Source: Arsenophonus sp031446145
GTDB taxonomy: Bacteria; Pseudomonadota; Gammaproteobacteria; Enterobacterales; Enterobacteriaceae
Assembly: GCA_031446145.1 (NCBI GenBank)
Contig: CP132903.1
Span: forward strand, 248,001 to 312,000
DNA: 64,000 bases
Reading direction: 5' to 3'
In this document: in pieces, positions 1 through 9,242 of the stretch
Numbering within the stretch: the stretch's first letter is position 1
How the letters are laid out: each line of letters opens with the position of its first letter
Notes under the pieces: model-generated
Database searches by the model: none
Told to the model about the DNA's origin: nothing
The model's input: only the letters and a program-made list of their open reading frames with translations
Made by a program: the position numbers and the translations under genes

Positions 1-298
1 ATTTTAAATATATAAATTAATGTATATTGTAATATCATAAAAAAACATTACATGTCTTTCTTTATTTATATTTTTCTATACCCAATTCATCAATTATATT
101 TTTATTAATATTTAACATAAATTATTTTTTCTTAAATAAATCACTATACTTTGATCAGAAAAAATATTACAAATAAAAAAGATCAATGAATATCATATTT
201 ATCACTTTTTGAATATTAAATTTTTTATTTTTAAAAATTTAAAAAATAAAATATCATTTAGTATATAGTTACTAAAAAGGAAATCAAAAAAGACTATT
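1..298. other. AT-rich spacer upstream of mutS
   Basis: No gene or RNA is visible. The stretch is almost pure A/T and leads into mutS. A purine-rich run (AAAAAGGAAATC, about 276-287) lies just upstream of the start codon but is rather far from it for a typical ribosome binding site. Confidence 0.6.
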
Positions 299-2872
299 AT
301 GATTAATAAAGAAAAAAAGAAATCAGCAATTCACACACCAATTATGCAACAATATCTTACAATAAAAAAAAAATATCCTGATATTTTAGTATTTTATCAA
401 ATAGGCGATTTTTATGAATTATTTTTTGAAGATGCAAAAAAAGTAGCATATCTTCTTGATATTACATTAACAAAACGCGGATTCTATGCTGGAAAACCAA
501 TCCCGATGGCTGGGGTGCCAATCCATGTAGCAGAGAATTACTTAAAAAAATTAGTACGATTAGGTGAATCAGTAGCCATATGTGAACAAACAGGTAGCAA
601 TAATATTACCAACGGGCTTGTTGAACGAAAAGTCATACGAATTGTTACACCAGGAACAGTTAGTGATACTGCTTTCTTAGAAGAAAAAGAAGACAATCTA
701 TTAGGTGCAATTTTACAAGAAGATCATTGCTATGGTTATGCAACTTTAGATATAACTTCAGGACGTTTTATTATTACTGAAACCAATGATGATAATTTTA
801 TATATGCTGAATTAGAACGCACTCGACCAATAGAAATACTTTATCCAGAAAATTTTAGTAATATGTCATTATTATCAAACATTAAATGGAAACGTCGTCG
901 TCCATTATGGGAATTTGATTTAGATACTGCTAAACAACAATTAAATCTTCAATTTAAAACAAAAGAATTAGCAGGTTTTGGTGTGGAAAAAGCTAAATTA
1001 GCATTAAAAGCAGCTGGTTGTCTAATGCAATATGTTAAAAATACTCAATGTATACCATTACCTCATATTCGTAATATTATACTGATGCAAGAAAAAGAAA
1101 ACATTATTCTTGATGCAGCTACAAGACGTAATCTTGAATTAACTCAAAATTTATCTTGTGGTGATACCAAAAATACTTTAATTTCAATTCTTGACCAATG
1201 TGTTACCCCAATGGGCAGCCGTATGCTAAAACGTTGGTTACATAATCCTATAAAAAATATTAATATTTTAATTAATCGCCAACAAATAATAACAAAGTTA
1301 CAGAACTATTTTTTTGAATTAAAACCTTTTTTAAAAAAAATAGGTGATTTAGAACGCATACTTGCTCGTTTATCATTACGTTCTGCAAGACCCAATGATT
1401 TAATTAAAATGCGTTATGCTTTTCAACAATTTATAGATATTCATCTTATATTAGATAAAATTAAACTTCCATATATAAAAATATTACAATCACGTATTAA
1501 TTCTTTTGAAAAATTACAAAAATTATTAGAAAAAGCAATTCTTATTGCACCATCTTCTACAATACGTGATGGGGGAGTAATCGCTGTAGGATATAATGCA
1601 GAACTAGATAAATGGAGAAAATTAAGTAATAGTAGTCATAATTATTTACAAAATCTTGAAATACAACAAAAAAAAGAATTAGGGATAGATAGTCTAAAAG
1701 TTGGATTTAATACAATTCATGGTTATTACCTACAAGTAAATCGTAAAGAAATTAATTTGATACCTATTCACTATATTCGTTGTCAAACATTAAAACATGC
1801 TGAACGATTTACTATTGCTGAATTAAAAGAATATGAAAAAAATATTTTAATCTCTAAAAACAAAACATTAATAATTGAAAAAAAACTGTATAATGAATTA
1901 TTTGATCTGCTATTACCACATTTAAAAACTTTACAAAATAGTGCAGAAGCTTTGGCGGAATTAGATGTACTTAATAATTTAGCAGAACGGGCTAAAACTT
2001 TAAATTATAATTGCCCAAAATTCCAACAAAAAACTGGAATAGAAATTATAGAAGGTCGTCATCCAATTATTGAACAAGTAATAAATAAACCATTTATCAA
2101 AAATACACTATATTTATCACCACAACGACGTTTGTTAATTATTACTGGTCCTAATATGGGAGGTAAAAGTACTTATATGCGTCAAACAGCATTAATTACA
2201 TTACTTGCTTATATTGGTAGTTTCGTTCCAGCAAAAACAGCCATCATTGGTCCAATTGATAGAATATTTACACGCATCGGAGCTTCAGATAATCTTACAG
2301 CTGGTCGCTCAACTTTTATGGTAGAAATGATAGAAACAGCAAATATACTTCATAATGCCACAAAAAAAAGCTTAGTATTAATAGATGAAATTGGTCGTGG
2401 TACATCAACATATGATGGTCTTTCATTAGCTTGGGCATGTGCAGAATATTTGCTTAATCATATTAAAGCAATAACATTATTTTCTACACATTATATTGAG
2501 TTAACTGATTTAGCTAAAAAAAAAGAAGGTGTAGTTAATATACATCTAGATGCAATAGAGCATAATGATGCTATTATTTTTATGCATAAAGTCAAAGAAG
2601 GAGCAGCCAAAAAAAGCTATGGATTAGCAGTAGCATCTTTGGCAGGGATACCTAATACAGTGATTAAAATAGCGAAAAAAAAATTTTTGGAATTAAAAAA
2701 TATCTCTTCTTATAAAAAAAAGGAACTTATTCGTGATTTATTATCAATAAAAAGAACAGATAAAAATATTTTACTAATGCTAAAAATATTAAAAAAATCA
2801 AATCCGCATGATTTAACACACAATGAAGCATTAAATTTAATTTATCGATTAAAAAAATTATTAAATAATTAA
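299..2872 (+). CDS. mutS: DNA mismatch repair protein MutS
   Basis: MutS binds base mismatches and small loops and, as an ATP-driven clamp, recruits MutL to start methyl-directed repair. The 857 residues match the E. coli length (853), so the gene is complete. The mismatch-reading Phe-x-Glu motif is present as GDFYELF (F38, E40). The Walker A motif GPNMGGKST is at 617-625, followed by the Walker B/ABC signature region (STFMVEM, LVLIDEIGRGTSTYDG). The short C-terminal helical tetramerisation segment is also kept. It stands alone on the plus strand. In E. coli rpoS lies near mutS; here nlpD follows directly, so rpoS is gone. Retention of MutS is notable because many reduced symbionts lose mismatch repair. 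MutL is not in this window. Confidence 0.98.
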   Translation: MINKEKKKSAIHTPIMQQYLTIKKKYPDILVFYQIGDFYELFFEDAKKVAYLLDITLTKRGFYAGKPIPMAGVPIHVAENYLKKLVRLGESVAICEQTGSNNITNGLVERKVIRIVTPGTVSDTAFLEEKEDNLLGAILQEDHCYGYATLDITSGRFIITETNDDNFIYAELERTRPIEILYPENFSNMSLLSNIKWKRRRPLWEFDLDTAKQQLNLQFKTKELAGFGVEKAKLALKAAGCLMQYVKNTQCIPLPHIRNIILMQEKENIILDAATRRNLELTQNLSCGDTKNTLISILDQCVTPMGSRMLKRWLHNPIKNINILINRQQIITKLQNYFFELKPFLKKIGDLERILARLSLRSARPNDLIKMRYAFQQFIDIHLILDKIKLPYIKILQSRINSFEKLQKLLEKAILIAPSSTIRDGGVIAVGYNAELDKWRKLSNSSHNYLQNLEIQQKKELGIDSLKVGFNTIHGYYLQVNRKEINLIPIHYIRCQTLKHAERFTIAELKEYEKNILISKNKTLIIEKKLYNELFDLLLPHLKTLQNSAEALAELDVLNNLAERAKTLNYNCPKFQQKTGIEIIEGRHPIIEQVINKPFIKNTLYLSPQRRLLIITGPNMGGKSTYMRQTALITLLAYIGSFVPAKTAIIGPIDRIFTRIGASDNLTAGRSTFMVEMIETANILHNATKKSLVLIDEIGRGTSTYDGLSLAWACAEYLLNHIKAITLFSTHYIELTDLAKKKEGVVNIHLDAIEHNDAIIFMHKVKEGAAKKSYGLAVASLAGIPNTVIKIAKKKFLELKNISSYKKKELIRDLLSIKRTDKNILLMLKILKKSNPHDLTHNEALNLIYRLKKLLNN

Positions 2873-2912
2873 ATTTATATAATATCATCATTATGTAAAT
2901 TTATTTTAGTTA
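2871..2912 (+). terminator. Candidate intrinsic terminator of mutS
   Basis: A hairpin begins at the mutS stop codon: left arm 2871-2883, loop ATCATC 2884-2889, right arm 2890-2902. The 13-bp stem has one G-T wobble and is followed by T-rich TTTATTTTAGTT-like sequence. The stem is nearly all A/T, so this is a prediction from shape and position only. Confidence 0.45.
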
Positions 2913-3036
2913 ATTGTTATTGTATATTTTTCAATATAAGATAAAAAAAACACAAAAAATTATATTCGTTTCTAATACATAAAGTTTTTTTAAAAAAAAC
3001 AAAAAAAACCTTAAAAAATATCTTAGTGTTTTAAAA

Positions 3037-4056
3037 TTATTTTTGTGATAAATAATATAATGGATTAACCGATTTTCCCTTATAACGAATTTCAAAATGC
3101 AATCTTACTGAATTAGTACCAGTGCTACCCATGGTAGCAATTTTTTCTCCTTGTTTTACTTCATATTGATCCTCAACTAATATATTATCATTGTGAGCAT
3201 AAGCACTTAAATAATCATTATTATGTTTTATGATTATGAGATTTCCATATCCACGTAACGCATTACCTACATAAACAACTTTTCCTGCTGCAGTTGCAAA
3301 AATAGGTTGACCACGTGAACCAACAATATCAATACCTTTATTCCCACCTTGTACCCCAGAAAAATATTGAACGATTTTTCCTCTAGTTGGCCAATACCAT
3401 TTACCTATCGTATTTAATACATTATTATTACTATCAACACTAGGAGATAAAGTTATTCTAGAGTTTCTAGACATATTTAAATTATTAGACATTGTTGGTA
3501 TTTTTTTTTCTTTATCTCTTTTTTTCTTTTCTGAATCAGAATTTATAATTATTTCTCTAGGAGAGATAGATTTATTATCAATAATAAGTATCTGTCCAAC
3601 TTTTAAATTATAAGGTGGAATTATTTGGTTTCTTCTCGCTAAATCATAATAATTATTACCTGTAATCCAAGCAATATAAAATAAAGTGTCCCCTCTTTGA
3701 ACAATATAAGTGTTTTTACTATAGCTTCCTTTTTGAATATTATTATAATTTCTATTATATTTTATAAAATTATTATCTATAGAATCAAATTTAGAGTTCA
3801 AATTTTTATGTTTTGAATCATATATAATCTTTTGATAATTACTAATAGGTAGATGTTCAGAATATGCAAAAATATTTTTACTATCAAATGATACTTTTTT
3901 AGAATAAAAATCATGATTTTTATTCTCAGTATCATAAATACTACTAATAGGTATGAAAGATTGATAAGATTTTTTAGAACAACTTATTAAAAAAGGACTT
4001 GTAATTATACAAATAATGGCCCATCTAATTATATATTTTGGGCTATTAAAATTCAT
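3037..4056 (-). CDS. nlpD: NlpD: LysM/LytM-domain lipoprotein, amidase activator
   Basis: NlpD is an outer-membrane lipoprotein that activates the septal amidase AmiC during daughter-cell separation. The 339-residue product has a signal peptide ending in lipobox LISC (lipidated Cys26), a low-complexity Asn/Lys/Ser-rich linker, a LysM domain (about 117-160, YIVQRGDTLFYIAW) and a C-terminal LytM/M23-like domain (about 225-335, ending RLHFEIRYKGKSVNPL). The first metal-ligand position of active M23 peptidases reads NKGID, with Lys instead of His, as in E. coli NlpD. It should therefore be a non-catalytic activator. A good Shine-Dalgarno (TTGGAGAAAG) precedes the ATG. In E. coli the main rpoS promoter lies inside nlpD; here rpoS has been lost downstream. 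Whether the genome still has an amidase partner cannot be seen here. Confidence 0.95.
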   Translation of the reverse strand: MNFNSPKYIIRWAIICIITSPFLISCSKKSYQSFIPISSIYDTENKNHDFYSKKVSFDSKNIFAYSEHLPISNYQKIIYDSKHKNLNSKFDSIDNNFIKYNRNYNNIQKGSYSKNTYIVQRGDTLFYIAWITGNNYYDLARRNQIIPPYNLKVGQILIIDNKSISPREIIINSDSEKKKRDKEKKIPTMSNNLNMSRNSRITLSPSVDSNNNVLNTIGKWYWPTRGKIVQYFSGVQGGNKGIDIVGSRGQPIFATAAGKVVYVGNALRGYGNLIIIKHNNDYLSAYAHNDNILVEDQYEVKQGEKIATMGSTGTNSVRLHFEIRYKGKSVNPLYYLSQK

Positions 4057-4625
4057 ACTCTTTCTCCAAGAAAAAATCTTTAAGAAGACATTAAAATATT
4101 AATTATCATAAATACACATAATAGTAATACAGCTACAAAAATTAATTGTATATTCAATTATCAGTTTCTAATATATTATTGATTGTACAAAAAAGATAAA
4201 TATCTAAAAAATAAATGAAAAATGCTATCTTAAAAATGTAGTATAAAAAATATCACTGTTAAATAATTACTAAAATATAAGTTATGTATATAAATTTCCG
4301 TAAACATCATTTTTAATGATTAAAATAAGAAATCATAAAAGTATATATATCTTTTAAAAATACTTTACAAAAAACATATTTTTCAAAACATTAATATAAA
4401 ATTATATTTTTAATGCATCTTGATTTTCTTTAACTTTTATTTAAAATATATTTTTAATTACAAATAATAACATATACGAAAATAAAATATTTTCAATATG
4501 TAACATATATTTTATTTATAAAATAATTTTTATTTTTATAAAATATACAAAATCATTAATATTTTAAAAAATATTTAATATATAAATATAAACCTTCAGA
4601 TATATTCTAAAGAAATAGCAAAACA
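4057..4625. other. Gene-free spacer at the expected position of pcm
   Basis: E. coli has pcm (L-isoaspartate methyltransferase) between nlpD and surE. Here 569 bases of A/T-rich sequence with stops in all frames occupy the place. I see no recognisable pcm fragment and no RNA gene. Confidence 0.6.
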
Positions 4626-5387
4626 TCAATTTTCATGTATTTTTTCTGCTTGTATCAACCAATCTTGTAAATTTTTTTTTACTTTATAAGCAGTTAAATC
4701 TACTTGTAAAGGTGTAATTGATACATATCCGGCTTCTACTGCAGCAAAATCTGTATCTGGAGCCGCATCAGATATTTTTCCAACAGGTCCTAACCAATAA
4801 ACTATGTCTCCTCGAGGATCTTCTAAAGAATAAACATTTTGAGAGGCATGTCGGCTACCACATCGTGTCACTTTATATCCTTTAATATCAGAGAAAAGAA
4901 CATCTGGGACATTAATATTAAGAATATTACCAATACTTAATGGTTTTTTCTGTAATAATGTTAATACATAACAAGTTACTTCTGCTGCTGTTTCATAATG
5001 TTTATTGCCATTTAATGAAATTGCTAATGCAGGTAATCGAAGATGACGACCTTCTGTCGCTGCTGCTACTGTACCAGAATAAATTATATCATCACCTAAA
5101 TTGGGACCACAATTGATTCCTGAAATAACTATTTCAGGATATGGCGAAACCAGCTGATTAATACCTAAATAAACACAATCAGATGGAGTACCTTGTACTG
5201 AAATATCTCCATTTTCTAATCGAATTATTCTTAAAGGTTTATGAAGTGTTAATGCATTTGACGCTCCACTTTGATTTCTGTCAGGTGCAATAACCTGAAC
5301 AGAATAATACTCACGTAACATGGTAGAAAGAGTTTGGATTCCAGGAGCTGTTACACCATCGTCATTACTTAGCAAAATCTTTAACAT
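4626..5387 (-). CDS. surE: 5'/3'-nucleotidase SurE
   Basis: SurE is a metal-dependent nucleoside monophosphate phosphatase that also removes terminal phosphates from short polyphosphate. The 253-residue product equals the E. coli length. The N-terminal metal-binding LLSNDDG motif (Asp9, Asp10) is present, as are IAPDRNQSGASNALTL and the active-site loop SGINCGPNLGDDIIYSGTVAAA. It sits between nlpD and ispF in the ancestral order. The flanking genes pcm and truD have both been lost, so it is now flanked on both sides by long spacers. Confidence 0.97.
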   Translation of the reverse strand: MLKILLSNDDGVTAPGIQTLSTMLREYYSVQVIAPDRNQSGASNALTLHKPLRIIRLENGDISVQGTPSDCVYLGINQLVSPYPEIVISGINCGPNLGDDIIYSGTVAAATEGRHLRLPALAISLNGNKHYETAAEVTCYVLTLLQKKPLSIGNILNINVPDVLFSDIKGYKVTRCGSRHASQNVYSLEDPRGDIVYWLGPVGKISDAAPDTDFAAVEAGYVSITPLQVDLTAYKVKKNLQDWLIQAEKIHEN

Positions 5388-5801
5388 TATAATATCTCGT
5401 TAACTTAAACTTTAAAAATATAAAAAATATACTACTTCATGGAATTGTCATATCCAAAATTAATAATAAATTTAAAATAAAATTTTAATATTTTTTATTA
5501 AGAAAAATTATTAATTAATGATAATAAATACTTTTTTATAAAAACATACATTAACTAAATTAATTTTTTAAAAATATCTATATTGCTATTGTATTTAAAA
5601 AATATTTAAATAATATAAATGATTAAATTTTTAATATAAATATATAAAATTAGCATATTTTAAAAATAAAATAATACTTCAAAAAAAATCAGATTATAAA
5701 TAAAAAATTGATTATTAATATGTTATTTAATAAATATCAAACTTAAAAAAAATACGATAATTAATATAATAAACATTACTACATTTATTAAAAAATAATA
5801 C

Positions 5802-5831
5802 TCAATAAATATATTTTAAAATATTTATTGA
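5802..5831. repeat. Inverted repeat in the surE-ispF spacer
   Basis: Perfect 11-bp arms, TCAATAAATAT at 5802-5812 and ATATTTATTGA at 5821-5831, are separated by 8 bases. No gene end lies nearby. It may be a leftover terminator from the lost truD region or a chance feature of A/T-rich DNA. Confidence 0.4.
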
Positions 5832-6122
5832 AAATTTATAAAATATCAATTTATTTTAAATATATTGAATAAAATAACTTTTTAATAATATATTATAATA
5901 AATAAAAATGTATATCATCATGATAAATTAAAAATAATAAAAAATTCTTTTCATTAAAAAATAAACTAAAAAAAATATTTTATAAATAATTTATTATATT
6001 TTTCTTTTTATTAAATTTATTTATTTTAATAATATAAATATCATACCTTGATTAATTAAAATCAATTAAATTCTGTTTATTTGCTATTAAAAAAATATAT
6101 AAAGTCATAAAATAAATTAATA

Positions 6123-6147
6123 AATTTTTCATATGATATGAAAAATT
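6123..6147 (-). terminator. Hairpin downstream of ispF, candidate terminator
   Basis: Perfect 11-bp arms lie at 6123-6133 and 6137-6147 with a 3-base loop (TGA). The hairpin sits about 60 bases past the ispF stop codon in the direction of transcription, the right place to end the ftsB-ispD-ispF unit. A clean U-run does not follow, so termination is inferred mainly from structure and position. Confidence 0.4.
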
Positions 6148-6209
6148 CAAATATTTCATATGTCACGTATATTTTAAAAATATTTTATTCCAAAATTTTA
6201 TTTGGCTAT

Positions 6210-6701
6210 TTAAACACTTAATTGATAAATATCACTTTTTATTAAAGCCACAACTTCACAAGCAATACCTTCTTTTCGACCTATAAATCCCATTTTTTCG
6301 GTAGTGGTACTTTTAATATTTATTTTACTAATATTACAAGATAAATCAGCTGCTATATTTTTTCGCATATCCATAATATATGGCAACATTTTAGGAGCTT
6401 GCGCAATAATAGTAATATCTAAATTACTAATAATATATCCATTTTTTATTACTTGCTCATAAACTACTCTTAATAAATCACGACTATTTACATTTTTAAA
6501 ATTAGGATTTTTATCAGAAAAAAATAAACCAATATCTCCTAATGCTGCCGCACCGAGCATAGCATCAATTAATGCATGTAATAAAACGTCACCATCTGAA
6601 TGAGCAATTAATCCCTTTTTATAAATAATTTTAACTCCCCCTAGTATAATAGGTCCATTACCACCAAATCCATGCACATCAAATCCGTGCCCAATCCGCA
6701 T
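6210..6701 (-). CDS. ispF: 2-C-methyl-D-erythritol 2,4-cyclodiphosphate synthase
   Basis: IspF closes the cyclodiphosphate ring in the MEP isoprenoid pathway, converting CDP-methylerythritol 2-phosphate to MEcPP and releasing CMP. The 163-residue product (159 in E. coli) shows metal ligands Asp8, His10 (GFDVHG) and His42 in the IspF family pattern (HALIDAMLGAAALGDIG follows). The STTEKMGFIGR segment near the C-terminus is also present. An unusually strong Shine-Dalgarno (GAGGAGGTAATT) precedes the ATG. It follows ispD by 46 bases on the same strand. Many enterobacteria carry the same pair. Confidence 0.98.
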   Translation of the reverse strand: MRIGHGFDVHGFGGNGPIILGGVKIIYKKGLIAHSDGDVLLHALIDAMLGAAALGDIGLFFSDKNPNFKNVNSRDLLRVVYEQVIKNGYIISNLDITIIAQAPKMLPYIMDMRKNIAADLSCNISKINIKSTTTEKMGFIGRKEGIACEVVALIKSDIYQLSV

Positions 6702-6747
6702 TTAAGAATTACCTCCTCTTAATTAAAAAAAATAAACAAAATTATTT

Positions 6748-7479
6748 TTATTCATTACGATGAGAAAGATAAAATTCGAGCAACAACAAATCTTCTGGTT
6801 GAGTTACTTTTAAATTATCACTTCTACCTTCCAGTAATTGTGGATGATAACCACAATATTCCAATGCCGAAGCATCATCTGTAATAATTGCTTTTTGTTC
6901 TAAAGCTTGAATCAAACAATTAGTGATTAAGGTCAAAGGAAAGAACTGAGGTGTCAATGCGTGCCATAAATTACTCCTATCAACAGTATAATTAATATTT
7001 ATTGTTCCTTTGATTGAACATTTTATAGTATCTCTGACTGGTATAGCTAAAATACCTCCATCAGAAGACTGATGAGTATCAATAAAATGAATAATATTAT
7101 CTAAATCAGAATGATGTAAACAAGGACGTACTGCATCATGAACCAATACCCAACAAGAATCTAATAATACATTATTTAATAAATAATGTAATCCGGCTAA
7201 AACAGAATAAGATCTTTGAGAACCACCAATAACTGTTTTAATAATAGAATTTTTTGAAATAGCTAATTCATAAAAAAAAATATCATTTTCACGCAATAAA
7301 ACAATAATTTTTGAAATTCTTGAATTCTGCAGTAAAGTTGATAATGTATATTCAATAATTGTTTTTCCTGCTATTTTTAAATATTGTTTAGGATAGTTCA
7401 CTTGCATTCTTCTACCAATACCAGCGGCAGGTACTAATGCAACAATTTGTGTTTTATGATGAGATATACGATGATACAT
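6748..7479 (-). CDS. ispD: 2-C-methyl-D-erythritol 4-phosphate cytidylyltransferase
   Basis: IspD couples CTP to methylerythritol 4-phosphate in the MEP pathway, two steps before IspF. The product has 243 residues (236 in E. coli). The nucleotide-binding N-terminus LVPAAGIGRRMQ, PKQYLKIAGKTIIEY, the VLVHDAVRPCL segment and the C-terminal DDASALEYCGYHPQLLEGR match the family closely. Together with ispF it shows that the MEP route is used to make isoprenoids such as undecaprenyl phosphate and quinone tails. The latter role is known for the pathway, not seen here. ftsB precedes it by 92 bases and all three genes may be cotranscribed. Confidence 0.98.
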   Translation of the reverse strand: MYHRISHHKTQIVALVPAAGIGRRMQVNYPKQYLKIAGKTIIEYTLSTLLQNSRISKIIVLLRENDIFFYELAISKNSIIKTVIGGSQRSYSVLAGLHYLLNNVLLDSCWVLVHDAVRPCLHHSDLDNIIHFIDTHQSSDGGILAIPVRDTIKCSIKGTININYTVDRSNLWHALTPQFFPLTLITNCLIQALEQKAIITDDASALEYCGYHPQLLEGRSDNLKVTQPEDLLLLEFYLSHRNE

Positions 7480-7571
7480 GATTTTTAATTATTAATTTAT
7501 TATAATCTACAATATTGTCATTATTAATAATATTATTGTGAAGAAAAAATTATTTTATGATGAATAATATT

Positions 7572-7883
7572 TTAATTAAATATTGCTGTTTTTTTATTAG
7601 ACATAGCAGTTTCATTTACAATACGATAAAAAGATTCACCAGATTTAATCATAACAAGTTCAAAACGAGCTCTTTCTTCAATAACTTCAGATCTTTCTGC
7701 ATTTAAATCATCCACTTCAGCAAATAAATATTTATTACGTGATTTTAACATTGTATTTAAACTTTCTAGAGATGAAATTTCATTTTTGATATTTATATAA
7801 TCATAAATGCCATTTTTACCTAACCATAAAGAATACTGCAACCAAAATAAAACTATTAATAAGATAATTATAAATATACGCAT
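7572..7883 (-). CDS. ftsB: Cell division protein FtsB
   Basis: FtsB is a small bitopic membrane protein of the divisome that links FtsL and FtsQ. The 103 residues equal the E. coli length. A membrane segment (about residues 3-20, IFIIILLIVLFWLQYSLWLG) is followed by a coiled coil (about 28-70). The family signature GKNGIYDY lies at the junction, and ERARFELVMIKSGESFYRI is in the periplasmic C-terminal part. It heads the ftsB-ispD-ispF run as in E. coli. Its retention, with nlpD and lpp, points to normal septation and cell envelope. Confidence 0.95.
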   Translation of the reverse strand: MRIFIIILLIVLFWLQYSLWLGKNGIYDYINIKNEISSLESLNTMLKSRNKYLFAEVDDLNAERSEVIEERARFELVMIKSGESFYRIVNETAMSNKKTAIFN

Positions 7884-7971
7884 GCAAAATCCACAAAATT
7901 TTAATTATCACTAAACAAGTAACTTAGGATGATGTTATTAATAAAAACATCATTCATAAAATATTAATTTA

Positions 7972-8008
7972 TATAAAATTTATTTTTTTATAAAAAATAA
8001 ATTTTATA
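7972..8008. repeat. 17-bp perfect AT hairpin
   Basis: Two perfect 17-base arms (7972-7988 and 7992-8008) are separated by TAT. All pairs are A-T. It lies 89 bases upstream of the ftsB start on the minus strand and is far from any gene end. No T-run follows on either strand, so a terminator role is unclear. Confidence 0.6.
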
Positions 8009-8452
8009 CTTTCATCTCAAAAATTATATTTATAATCTTAATAAAATTTTTTAATTAAATACTTAATATCACCAAAAAAATGAAACTGTATTATTAAATA
8101 AATTTTATAATATAATGAAATTTATTTATTAAATAATTATTTTAAATGATTTAAAAACCAGTTTATCAATAATTTTTTTTTATAAAAAATAAAAATTCTT
8201 AATAATCATTTTATTTTAGCATGATGATATATTGATAAATTGAAATTTAAAAAACATAATCATATGTATATTTTAAATATTAATTAAAATATTATAAATT
8301 AATAAAAAATATTTTTTATATCGAAGTTAACTATTCTAGATAAACAATTCATAAAATTATTATGACTTCTTATTTTTATAAAAATAAAAAGATAAATCAT
8401 ATTAATTTTAATATATTTTTTATTCCAGTTTTTTGTACTTTCACAAAAAACA

Positions 8453-8483
8453 GTATGCTTTCTGAATTATTTTGCAAGCATAC
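8453..8483. repeat. Stem with mixed base composition, ihfA-ftsB spacer
   Basis: Arms GTATGCTT (8453-8460) and AAGCATAC (8476-8483) are perfect complements with a 15-base loop. The stem contains three G-C pairs, which is unusual for this spacer. No T-run follows. Function unknown; it could be chance. Confidence 0.35.
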
Positions 8484-8585
8484 ATTTCAATTAAATGCAT
8501 ATATAATACTAAAAATACAAAATTAAAACATAGATAATATATAAAAATATTACAAAGAGATATATATATTATTAAGATATATAGA

Positions 8586-8604
8586 AATCATTTTTAAAAT
8601 GATT
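8586..8604. repeat. Short palindrome, ihfA-ftsB spacer
   Basis: Arms AATCATTTT (8586-8594) and AAAATGATT (8596-8604) flank one central T. It may be a protein site, a small hairpin or chance. Confidence 0.3.
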
Positions 8605-8944
8605 ATCTTTGTATTTAATATTTCTACGTATAATTTTTTTAAAAAAATTACTATTTATTAGTAAACTACTGCTCTAAATTTTAAGATTAATTTATATAGT
8701 CATGTTTTAAATATATAGAATTTGTTTTATTAGAAATAATAATATATAAAAATATCACAAAAGATACATGAATGGTACATAAATCAAATTTTTAAATTAT
8801 TGAAAAATAAACTAATAATTCAATTGTGAGTTTTTTACATTATGAAATAATTTAATAATTTATTATGTATTATAATTTAAACATATTAAAAAAATATAAA
8901 TTTTTAATTTAATACAAAATTTTGTTTATTATACGACAATATGA

Positions 8945-9241
8945 TTATTTATGAAATCTTACATTTTTAATTTGATTTTTTAATTTTTGTCCTGCTCTAA
9001 ATGTAACTACTCGACGAGCGCTAATGGGGATGCTTTCACCAGTTTTTGGATTTCTACCTGGACGTTGAGTTTTATTACGTAAAGAAAAATTACCAAATCC
9101 TGAAAGTTTTACCTGCTCACCATTTTCTAATGAAAAACGAATTTTTTCAAAAAATAAATTTACAATATTTTTTGCATCACATTTTTTTATGCTTAATTTT
9201 TTAAATAAATCTTCTGATATTTCAGATTTTGTGAGTGCCAT
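8945..9241 (-). CDS. ihfA: Integration host factor alpha subunit
   Basis: IHF-alpha is a DNA-bending nucleoid protein that works as a heterodimer with IHF-beta. The 98-residue product (99 in E. coli) has the DNABII fold. The minor-groove-intercalating beta arm reads RPGRNPKTGESIPISARRVV, with the conserved proline in GRNPKTGE. Its ATG follows the pheT stop by one base, and the Shine-Dalgarno GGGAGTAAT overlaps the end of pheT, so the two genes are translationally linked as in E. coli. IHF-beta is not in this window. Confidence 0.97.
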   Translation of the reverse strand: MALTKSEISEDLFKKLSIKKCDAKNIVNLFFEKIRFSLENGEQVKLSGFGNFSLRNKTQRPGRNPKTGESIPISARRVVTFRAGQKLKNQIKNVRFHK

Positions 9242-9242
9242 A

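Larger units (their letters stand above)
5388..6209. other. Gene-free spacer at the expected position of truD
   Basis: In E. coli truD (tRNA pseudouridine-13 synthase) lies between surE and ispF. Here 822 bases of A/T-rich, stop-filled sequence replace it, and no TruD fragment is recognisable. The stretch contains two strong inverted repeats (5802-5831 and 6123-6147), listed separately. Confidence 0.6.
7884..8944. other. Gene-free spacer between ihfA and ftsB
   Basis: This is 1061 bases of A/T-rich sequence with no open frame that resembles a protein. It joins two blocks that are far apart in E. coli (the pheST-ihfA cluster and ftsB-ispDF), so it marks an old rearrangement or large deletion. 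It holds three inverted repeats: a 17-bp stem at 7972-8008, a stem at 8453-8483, and a palindrome at 8586-8604. Confidence 0.6.
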
